Source of the DNA: Trissonchulus latispiculum
Taxonomy: Eukaryota > Nematoda > Enoplea > Enoplida > Ironidae
Assembly (NCBI GenBank): GCA_030248195.1
Contig: JASAND010004338.1
Span: 1 to 64,000, forward strand
Direction of reading: 5' to 3'
Length of the DNA stretch: 64,000 bases
The position numbers were made by a program, and so were the translations under genes. Below, in pieces: positions 24,655 through 34,600 of this stretch (position 1 is the first letter of the stretch; each line of letters opens with the position of its first letter). Below the pieces are notes generated by a model, which saw nothing but the letters and a program-made list of their open reading frames with translations, searched no databases and was not told the origin of the DNA.

Positions 24655-24790
24655 TTGTGACCCCGAGACCGAGATTTTTTGTCTTACACTCCCTCAACCT
24701 TCAGCTAGCCCCTCTCCCGAGATTTTTTGACGTACACTCCCCCAACCTTCGGCTAGCCCCTCCCTCCACCGAATCCCCTCCCAGCGATCG
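24655..24790. repeat. Two-copy tandem repeat 'CGAGATTTTTTG...CTAGCCCCTC'
   Basis: A unit of about 57 bp (CGAGATTTTTTGWCKTACACTC then CAACCTTCRGCTAGCCCCTC) occurs twice. The same words return at 25545-25590, tying it to the neighbouring inverted repeat. Confidence 0.6.
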
Positions 24791-24799
24791 TTGGATCCA

Positions 24800-26070
24800 A
24801 AAAGTTAGGTAAATTTGGCTGAAAAATAGTCATTTCTTGATAAATTTATCTGAAATTTTGGTGGGTGGGGACTAGACTGTAGAACATAGTTTCCCTGGAA
24901 CTTTGGGTCTGGGGGGGGTAATCTTGGAAGGTTGGTGGTCGACCCAAGAAGTGTGCTGGGGGGTACCCCCCCCCCCAACTCCATAGATGTGTTAGGGGGG
25001 GGGGGGGGGGGGGCCCCCCCCCCCCCCCCCACCAAAATGACAAATTTTGGCGACCCCCCCCCAGATTTTCAGATTTTTGGTACCCCCCCAGATTTTTGGC
25101 CAAAAAGTGGTCAAAAATGGCATAAAATCGAAAATTTAGGGGGGGTCCCCCCACCCTCCGTCGGAACCCCCCCCCCCCAGATTTTTTGCCCAGCCACACC
25201 TATGCCCAACTCCACCCAGAATTCGGACCTCAGAAATTTCGAAAAATGGCCAAAAAATGCAAAATTTCCTGTAATCTAGCCCTTTTTTCTTCAAAATAAG
25301 GCCTGTTTTCAACGGTTTAGGCGTTTTTGTACCGTTTCAAAGTGATTTTAAGTCAAAATTTTAGAAAAATGTTTCAAAAAATGACTATTTTTTCCAAATT
25401 TAGCTAACTTTTTGGGTCAAAAAAATCGCTGGGGGGGGGTTCGGGGTTCGGGGAGGGGGTAGCCGCAAGCATACTTTCTTTTGGGGGGGGGGGCTGGGGG
25501 GGTATCCCCCCCAAACTTCTTGACCAATTTTACCCCCCCCCCCCCAGAATTTTTGACATACCCTCCCCCAACTTTCGGCTACCCCCCCCCCGCAACCCCC
25601 CGCAAGCGATTTTTGGACCCAAAAAGTTAGCTAAATTTGGCCGAAAAATGGTCATTTTTTGAAAAAATTTTCTAAAATTTTGACTTAAAATCGCTTTAAA
25701 ACGGTACAAAAACGCCTAAAACGTGAAAAAGAGGCCTTATTTTGAAGAAAAAAGGGCTAAATTACAGAAAATTTTGCATTTTTTGGTCATTTTTCGAAAT
25801 TTCTGAGGTCCGAATTTTGGGGGGGGGGGGGTGGGGGGGAACCCCCATCACATTTCTTGGGTCGACCACCAACCTTCCAAAATTTACCCCCCCCCAGACC
25901 CAAAGTTCCAGGGAAACTATGGCCGCAAGTTGGGGGAGGGTATCTCAAAAATTCTGGGAGGGGGTAAAATTGGTCAAAAATTTTGGGGGGGGGAGTAGTG
26001 GGAGTACCCCCCAACCCCCCCCCCCCAAGGAAACTATGCTGTAGAAGAGAAGGTCCAAATTTGGACCGGG
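24800..26070. repeat. 1.3-kb imperfect palindrome with G/C homopolymers
   Basis: Arms 25215-25470 and 25577-25818 are inverted copies. Outer segments 24870-24950 and 25845-25920 continue the symmetry (TTTCCCTGGAACTTTGGG against CCCAAAGTTCCAGGGAAA). G and C runs of 10 or more bases sit at the spacers. Overlapping frames on both strands are products of these runs. Confidence 0.75.
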
Positions 26071-26302
26071 GGGACCCCACCAACAAAAACCGAAATTTGA
26101 GGGATACTTTTTAGGGGTCAAAAAGGTTTTCTATATAAAATCGTCGACGAAATTTGGCGAAAATTTACTTAAGAGGGTTTTCGGGGGTGGCGGTTTCGGG
26201 AAAAATACCAGTTTTGATGTAGCTGCTGAACCGCGATATGTAGGGCGCCGGACCCGATGGTTTTTGGGGGGTGAGCCCGTGGGAACATTTTTAGTCCGGC
26301 GG

Positions 26303-26647
26303 TCCCCAACCAGTAGCGGCGCCAGGATTTTTTAAAGGGGGAGGGGGCCGACCCAAAACTCCGGCGACCTTTTTTTGGGAAATCCAAAATTTTTTGGCAA
26401 CTTCTACCAAATTTTACCTTCATTTCTTTCCCAAGAAAATTCTCAAATTTTAGCAAAAATTTTTCGATTTTTAGCAAAAATTTTTCAATTTTTAGCAAAA
26501 ATTTGCCGATTTTTTTAAAAAATTTCTTAAATACACTCAAATTATGCATATAAACAGCTGAAAAATTTATAAGGGGGGGCTCGACACCCCAAAGGGTGGG
26601 CCCCGGGGCCCCCGGCCCCCCCCCCAGGCGCCGCCACTGTCCCCAAC
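26303..26647. mobile_element. hAT-type element, 329 bp, with 8-bp target duplication
   Basis: Element 26311-26639 has ends CAGTAGCGGCGCCAGG and CCAGGCGCCGCCACTG, a typical hAT terminal inverted repeat. TCCCCAAC is present immediately on both sides (26303-26310, 26640-26647). It has no coding capacity. Confidence 0.85.
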
Positions 26648-26689
26648 CGCGAAGATGGGTTCTAGGGGGTTTTTGGGGGCCAGGAATCA

Positions 26690-27735
26690 TAGGTGTAACG
26701 GAGATTTGGGGTGGGGGGGCTCCCCCCAACTTTTGGGGACCCCCTCTGGAGACCCCCACCCCAGGACCCCCCCAACCCTCCCCCAAAAAACTTTTTCAAT
26801 TTTTATGCCAAAAATCGCATTTTCAGCCGTTTCTAATTTCAAAAAACTTTCAACCATGAAGTAATTTTATCATTAGACCGTAGTTTTAAACTCGCAAACT
26901 TGTTTGCCAATATGTTTCTATGTCCAAAATAAGGTCAATATTGAGTCAGAAAGTCCATAATACAGGTAAAAACGTGTATTTCTCGCAATAATAAACACTT
27001 TAAGCAAAAAATTTGGACTTTTTTGAAAATTTTTGCAAAATTTACCCTAAAAATACTCAATTTTAAGCCGTTTTTCGCGCCTTTCGCGCCGTCGGCGCGA
27101 CTACTACCCCCCCCCCCCCCCAGTTGGGGGGGGGGGACGACCCCCCCCCCCAAAGTTGGGGGGGGGGTGTTTTACAAATTGGCTGGGGGGGGGGCTACCC
27201 CCACCCCGCCTTACACCTATGCCAGGAATCCAAATATGGGCTCCGTTTTTCTGCCCGACCTCCTTATAATGCTGTGGCGCCCTACCGCCGTCGTGGTTCC
27301 GACCCCGTGGGAAAGTTTTTATTAATGCGGTGGCGCCCTATCGCCATAGGTGTAACGGGGATTTGGGGTGGGGGGCCCCCTCCCCCGCAATTTTGGGGGG
27401 GGGCCGTTTTTATACCCCCCCAAACACCCCCAGGACCCTTCAAACCTCCCCCAAAAATTTTTCCATTTTTATGCCAAAAATCGCATTTTCAGCCATTACT
27501 AATGTCGAAAAACATGAAATCATTAAATAATTTTAACATTAGACTGTGTATTTAAACTCGAAAACTTGATTGCCAACATGTTTCTGAGTCCAGAATAAGG
27601 TCAATATGGAGTTTAGAAGTCCATAAAACCGTTATAAACGTGTATTTCTCGCAATAATATATACACACTTTAAGCAAAAAATTTGGACATTTTTGAAAAG
27701 TTTTGCAAAATGTACCCTAAAAACACATAAATTTT
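26690..27735. repeat. About 385-bp direct repeat pair, 655 bp apart
   Basis: Copies 26690-27070 and 27346-27735 share ATAGGTGTAACGG, TTTTTATGCCAAAAATCGCA, TAAGGTCAATAT and CGTGTATTTCTCGCAATAAT in order. The spacer holds G/C runs. The duplication seems older than the 230-bp one at 8887. Confidence 0.75.
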
Positions 27736-27939
27736 GGCCACTTTGCAGAGACTTCCCATAGTTCCGATCCGACCATAGTTTGGACTGTTGTGGAGGACTT
27801 TGGTTGGTATATAAACTTTGGAAATTTGATGGTCGACCTCCAGAATGCGATCCCGAACCCTACCACCCAAATTTGTACCTCAGAAAATCCAAAAATGCCC
27901 TAAAAATGCAAAATTTTCTGTTATTTTAACGTTTTTTCG

Positions 27940-28165
27940 TCAAAACAAGCTAAAGATGCTCCCTTTCGATGTGCAGTACATTACAGATTCCTCGGTAGCT
28001 TTTGCATAGTCGTCTACTCGTCTATCACCTTTTTTGAAAACAGGGATCAAGATAACTTGTTGCCACTTCTTAGGAGTTTGCTGAGAACGCCAAACTAGCT
28101 GCAGAAGTTCTTTTAACTTTGGCGCTATCACGTGTGCAGCTGCGGGCGGGAAGTGAATTTTACCT
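27940..28165 (-). pseudogene. Non-LTR retrotransposon reverse transcriptase fragment
   Basis: On the minus strand the frame reads APKLKELLQLVW, then TPKKWQQVILIPVFKKGDRR. This is the W....I.P..KKGD(R) signature at the start of LINE reverse transcriptases. The following NYRPI motif is already corrupted (DDYAKA) and no more of the domain follows. A TACC tetranucleotide repeat borders it at about 28159. Confidence 0.75.
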
Positions 28166-28169
28166 ACCT

Positions 28170-29330
28170 ACCTACCTATCCATGAAAGGAAAAAATTCCT
28201 AGCTGTATCCTGAGATTTGATCCGTGGGTGATTTTTTGCGAACCCGTGATTTTTTGCGAATTCGTTAACAAAAAATCAAGAAATTTTTTATTACTCTCGC
28301 TACACAAGGGCTATCGGCATGAAATTTGCACCATATATAGAGGGGGTCATTACCAGTTGATATAGCACGGCGGGGAAAAACCCAATCCGATATGCGGCGA
28401 AAAAACCCATCGCCAGTGTGAGTCACCCATATGAGCTAGATCGGGTTTTAATAGCCTATCTTAAAGAGCGTCCAAAACTACCCTAGAGGGTGTATTATTG
28501 TAGTTCCCGCTCAGCAAATTTTTTGGGACTTTGAAAATATTGGAATTTTTGGTCTCAACATGGGGGTCAGACAGGGTCAACTTTGGGGGGGTCGCCCTGA
28601 ACTACTGGAAAGACCTAGCCCAAAACGGATTACAGTTTCACAGAGGATATGTCTCGAACTTCACGATGGTGTTTGGCTCTAGTACCTGTGATGCGACCTG
28701 GGGGTGACCTAGACTTTGCGGGAAAAAACCCATGTGCGGGAAAAACCCAAATTTCAAAATGAAATTTTTTTCTAACCATTAGCAGCAAAGGAAAAATTTA
28801 TGCATTTCTTAGCTCAGTAGAGCCTTTTAATTAGTTTGGTATAGAATTTACCTAGGTTCGACCTTGTATATGTGTGGCCCAGGTGGCCAAGATTTGGGAT
28901 GGTGCCATTTCAAGCCAAATTTTTAAATTTCGCCAAAAATCGCTAATTTTCCACTAAAATGGGTCGGGTTTGGCTTTAAATGCAATAAAAACACGTTTTC
29001 TATGTGATAGGATGCTCAAACTGCAGAAATTAAGCAAATTTCCAAAATTTGTCTTTGTTTATACGATGTCTATTGTTTATACGTGTTAAACATACGAAAT
29101 TTTCAAAAGTCAATTTGACATGATTTTGTTGCAAAAATATTGATATTTTATGATTCGTCGTCGTCTCGTCGTCGTCGTCTTCGGTGGTCGATCAGGATGG
29201 GCAATCCTATACTCGGTGGACTCCAAGGAGGCCACTGCTACCCAAGAAGCGAAGAACAGGCTCAGGGTCGGTCCGGAGACATGATAGATATTTTATGATT
29301 CAGACTACTTACTTTAAGATACTTTAAGAT
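28170..29330. other. Intergenic, no gene seen
   Basis: AT-rich with phrases such as GGGAAAAACCCA recurring at about 28370, 28400, 28720, 28737 and 30325. These look like a degraded repeat. A CGTCGTCGTC microsatellite lies at 29155-29185. Confidence 0.4.
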
Positions 29331-29522
29331 GGAGACAGCCATGGCTGATCAGTAAAAATAGGTGGCTGTGCGTTCGTCCGGCTCCGATGTATATAATGGA
29401 TAGATCCACAGATACCCGAGAATCCCACTGTCTTCAACCAGACATAGCCAGCAATAACAGCAGTTGCAGCTTCACGACAGTTACCCCATGGACACAAGAA
29501 GGGCAAACAGCGAGCCATTCAC

Positions 29523-30015
29523 CCACTGGGAAAACTGTCCATATAAGGCCCGGTAATACCCTGAACCAAAGGACAGATGGGGTAATTGCACCCAGACGGG
29601 TCCGCAGAGACCCTCCCCCATTTTACCAAAATCCAATACAAGTTCCAACCACTGATGACTTCCTTGGACAGTTATCTTGTAGCAAAAAAGATGTCAGGGT
29701 AAATTGCATGAGCAGCAGCGCAGCCACATCCCGGGATCCGGGCATATAATATACAAAAGGAGATACAAGGCAACGCAGACAGTATCACCGTACAACCACT
29801 GGGAAACTGTCCTTATAAGGCCCGGTAATACCCTGAACCAAAGGGACAGAAGGGGTAATTTCACCCAGACGGGACCACAGAGTCCCTCCCCCATTTTAAC
29901 CTAGAACCACTGGGAAAACTGTCCTTATAAGGCCCGGTGATACCCTGAGCCAAGGGACAGAAGGGGTAATTTCACCCAGACGGGACCACAGAGTCCCTCC
30001 CCCATTTTTAACCAT
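29523..30015. repeat. Three copies of an about 105-bp repeat
   Basis: Units at about 29523, 29796 and 29908 start CCACTGGGAAAACTGTCC and end CCCTCCCCCATTTTA, each containing TATAAGGCCCGGTRATACCC. The last two are adjacent. Both strands give frames of similar composition, an artefact of repetition. Confidence 0.8.
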
Positions 30016-31035
30016 AATGGATTCGGGTGCCGACCATTTATGACTCCTGGAACAGCGACTCTCAGCAGAAAGATGCCAGGATTTTGCGGACGGGACCCGG
30101 AAGGGAAATGGTACAATTCTCAGTACTGGGACCGAAGGAGTGACATTACGAGAAGGAGAGGTCACCTTAGCAAAGCTAACCCAGTAGTAGCGGCAGTACA
30201 AACAACTGACTGCACCAGCTGACGACCACTAAGGCCAAGCTGCGACGTATTAAATGAACCGCTCTTTCGAATGGTATAGTCAAAACCGTTCTGGCGTGCT
30301 TGCAGCAAAAAAATTCGTCTGGGTTTTTCCCGCACTGGGTTTTTTCCCATCGGTTTGGTCGAAAATTTATCACCAACCGTAAGTGCTAGAGAGACGTTTT
30401 ATGGCTCATTTTGAAGCTCTTTGCAAGGCCTCATGGTAGTTATCGTTTATTCGATTTGTCGCTTAATAGAAAAGTTACAACCAAAATTCGAAAATTTGGG
30501 TTTTTTTCCCGCCGCGCTATACATACCAAAATTATTTCAATCGGTCTTCATTTGCGAAAATGGCAGCAAAAATTGGATTTTTGATGTTTTATGGACCTTG
30601 TTATACATAGAAAACTGATATATATATATATAATTTTTTACCGTATTTAGCCTTTTTAGCCCATTTAATTCTGCCTCCACGGTTGTTCTCCTCGTTCCCC
30701 ACTTTCCCCCACTTCTTTTTGACTAGAGAAAACCCAGACACTGCAGCCTTTGCGCACCACCTTTCATTTTTCTTTTTTAATGTGGTGTTAACGTTTTGTT
30801 TCATTTTAGCCTAAGCTGTTTGTACCTGCCTACGTGATATTTGACTGAAATCTACCACTCTGAATTTTACACTCATTTATATATATATATAATTAATTCG
30901 TACATATATATATATATACCTGACTGGTTCTTGCAGCATATCTAAGCAACAAATTGCTTTGTTGTTATATATTTTGTACGCATACGTATATTTCTGTTGT
31001 CCGTATATTGGACTGGTCCCACCCCATGTTCACAG
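30016..31035. other. Upstream region of CUL4
   Basis: No coding exon recognised. AT dinucleotide runs at 30618-30632 and 30882-30918. Any 5' UTR exon or promoter of CUL4 should lie here, but no clear core promoter element could be chosen. Confidence 0.4.
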
Positions 31036-31056
31036 GTGTAGCCGATTTGGATCTCC

Positions 31057-31624
31057 ATGTCAACCTTTGCGAGGACCACTTCCAGTCATTCCTCCGCCAT
31101 TGCCAACAATTCCTCTTCTGCCGCAGTCGCTCCGAATTCGTCTCCAAATTCCAGTCCTGCCCCGACCTCCTGTTTTCCGTCTGAACTTTCTGCTGCTGGT
31201 CCCCCTGTTGCCCCTTCCGTAGTTTCATCGCTGAACTCTAATCTGAAACGTAAGCTTGATCTGTCATCGTCAGCTCTACTGTCAAAGAAAGCCTGTCTCC
31301 CCGGACCGGACCCTGGTCCTCCGCCCCATAACAACGGCATGTCCTCCTCCAGCGGAAGTGAGCCCTCACCTGCTGTCTACAGTGACTGCTTGGATCACGT
31401 GACCGGAACCGTCGATCCATCAGATCTGGGGGTCAGCTCCTCCCCCCAGCCCCCCTCCTCCTCTTGCTCTGAGCAGACAGGGGGAGGCCTGAACGATGAC
31501 TCAGCCGCCCTTCTGGAAGTTAAGTCCAACTTTTCCCTCGTCTCCCCGCAGAATGGTATACACAAAATGGTCTCACCTCTCAGTCAAGGCGGTGCCAAGA
31601 AGCTTGTGATTAAGGGATTTAAGG
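31057..31624 (+). CDS. CUL4: CUL4 exon 1 (start, N-terminal extension)
   Basis: Encodes residues 1-189: Ser/Pro/Ala-rich, low complexity, with basic NSNLKRKLD (possible nuclear signal as in CUL4B), ending [10 protein letters not shown], the DDB1-engaging strand. A TTCACAG acceptor at 31035 suggests the exon begins at 31036 after a 5' UTR intron. Donor G/GTAAGC. Confidence 0.88.
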
Positions 31625-34600
31625 GTAAGCCTTTGATTTTGAATGTGTTGTTAGTGACATTTTACGTGTATGCGTACTTTTATTTGTTTGGATCATTTTG
31701 GGGGTGGATCTCTCAGGTTGTTATTGGAGGAATCTGTTTCTGAAAATACGCAAAACATTTGACGCGTTTAGGCAGAGCAGAATTAAGAAGAAGAGGATTA
31801 AGGTTTCGGTTTTGTTTGTGGTTGTTTGCTAGCTCTGTCCAGGGTATTTTTTTATGGATTTTTCCGGATAGAAAGTTTCGGAGGGGGGAAGAGGAAAACT
31901 AAACCAAAAATTGGACTATTTTGCATTGGCAATGAAAAATCTTAAAAAATGCCAGGATTTTGCTTAAAAATAGCCATTTTTTACGGAAAACCTCAAAAAA
32001 GCTTTTTTCAAAATTTGCCTATATATTTTGTATGCACCCGAAAAATTCCAGAGGGAAGCAAAAATCGTGGGAGGTGCGATTTCGGGTGGCTCTGCCCCCC
32101 CTCCTGTAAACAATACCCTGTTGTCATGGACCAGTTTATCCGTTGTTTGTTTTGTTTCTGTTTCAGATAAGCCACGATTGTCCACTGACTACATCAGCGG
32201 GGCCCTTGACAAGCTTCAGGAGGCCGTGGAAGCCATACACAGAGAACAGCCGGTGGCCACAAGTCTGGAAGAATTGTATCAGGTGGGCACAATGATGATA
32301 CTGTGTCAAATCATGTGCTTTTGTTCCAGTAGTAAGAAATTGGGGGGGGGGAGGTTCTGGGATTACGTTAGACAAATGTGGGGGAGGGTGTGGTAGTTGT
32401 GGGTGATGCATTCGGAGTGCTCGGGATACTGCCTGTGATAGTTCCCCACAGTCTGATTTTGATTGGTTTCCTTCCAGTCGTCCATTGTGGGCCTTTTCAG
32501 CACAGGGATACCAGCTTCAGCGCAGAATTTGGTGGTGCGCGTATAGTAAATCGGGATCGCTGAACTCTGCTTATTCTAGGGATTTTTTCTTGGGGGTCCC
32601 CCAAAAGTCTGAGGGACAAGGAATTGTTGAAGGGGGCCGAAAATTTTTGTAAAACTGTTTTCTGCCATACATTGTAAAAGTTAATTTTTATTGCAAAAAC
32701 ATGCTGATTTTGTGGGCAAAAGGGCAAAAAATGACTAAAAATCGCCGGTGAGGCCGAAACATTTTTGAAAATTTGGTCTTTTGAGCGAATTTTGAGTGCA
32801 AATTTTGGTACCAAAATGGGCACCTTTGGTTTTGGGGAGGTGGAGGTAGTTTTTGTTCCCTCCACTAGAATAAGCCCCGCTGAACACGACGGGCATAGTG
32901 CAAAACCGCCCTACGTAACCCCCGACCCACAAGCATTGGTTGGGTGTTTAGGATCCGGCAGGTGTCGAAAATCAAAGTCTTCAAAACTAGTCAAGTTTGA
33001 TATTAATAATGAAAGCCTTTGGCGAGGCGAACAACTTTTGTCATTATACCACCCACAAAAAGTGGCTCCATCGCGTTGGTTTCGGGTTTCCACTCGCACG
33101 TTTCCGGTAATGTCAAAAATCAATGTCTTCAAAACTGGTTAAGTTTGGAAACTATCAAATGGTTTAGTTTGCCCCTGGAGAAATCTCCGTCCTGCCACAG
33201 GACATGGGGTGCCGATGCTCATCCCCGGGTTCTCAGCCGTAGAGCCAAGAGTGTCACCTCAAATGATGACTCCGGATTCTCAGCCGTAGAGCCAGGAGTG
33301 TCACCTCAAATGATGACTGCATCCGTGGAAGGGGGCCGGCCCTTCTACATAGACTCATGTTACCTTCCCACCGTAGTGGTACCCATTTACCGACCAGCTT
33401 AGGATGGATAGCTGGGTTGACTTGAGTCGAGACAGCTTTGTGGTCTTCTGGGGATCGAACCACCGACCGTAGGATCGGAAGTTTTTACCAGCGCCCTAGA
33501 CCACTCGGCCATCCCGACTCAAACTATCAAAATATGAAATCTCTTGAGGCTAGCAACTTTGACATTATGCCACCCGCCAAAATGGCCCCATCGCCCGTAA
33601 GTAATAGTCGAAAGTTTCTCAAACTTGTTAGCCATTACATATTATAGGCTGTCACAGACTAAACCAAAAATGAAAGAAGACAAGAAATAAAAATGCTCCT
33701 TTATGTCGCATTTAAAATACAATATGAGCTAAGGCTGCATTTAAATACTTAAAAAACGTGCTTTAAATGCTTAATATGAGCCAGCGTCTAAATGCGTTGT
33801 GTAAGAGATTTACAATGCTTAATACGAGCAGCTTTCTTTCTGTGGTATAAATATTTGATTTGTGACCGACCACTTCTGTTTGTCTGTGTATTGTTGTTAT
33901 AGGCTGTGGAAAATCTTTGCTCACATCGGCAGTCGGGCTGCCTCTACGACAGACTGTATGAGATCTGTCAGAGTCACGTGGAGGCGGCCCTTCCCCAGTT
34001 CCTCTCCGCCGACTGTTCCCAGTCCGACTTTCTGATCCTGATGAGTCAGTGCTGGCAGTCCCATTGCAATCACATGGTCAGTCTCTCAGTGCAATGTGCT
34101 TGTGGAATTTATCGGCTAACTCCGCCAACTTCGCGCAGGTTACGAACTTGGCAAAAAAATTAACTTTGTTTTGAGCTCTACTGTATTATGCGAAATAATT
34201 AGTATTGTGTCAGACGTATACCATCAGTTTTACATTATTTATACTACATTATCGCGTGGCTTCTCTGTAATATTAAGAAAGAGACTGCCAGAGCAATACA
34301 GTGCAGCAATATGCTGTCGGAGCAATTTAGTTGTACCTACGTACATTGCGAATGATAGAAGTGTACACAGATACATACATATAAACAGAAAACGTACATA
34401 TGATCTATATAAGTAGTGAATGCGACCGTAACCAGACCTTATCCACACACTGTTCTTCCATGTCTGTCCTTTCGGTAAAGGTTAGGTTTGCTTTTTGCCT
34501 CCCGGGCGTTCCACCGACCCCTCTGTAATTTTGGTCTGCAGACATCAGTGGAGGAGCACATGTTAAGAACGTTAATTGCTGCGCACTTGTGAGTTATTCT

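Noticed and set aside
26169..27555. Long Gly/Pro-rich frames on both strands
   Set aside because: Produced by G and C homopolymers. Both strands give equally long frames and the copies do not conserve any one.
33438..33523. A functional tRNA-Leu gene
   Set aside because: The A and B boxes are perfect but the T stem and acceptor do not pair, and the target duplication encloses a longer SINE body.
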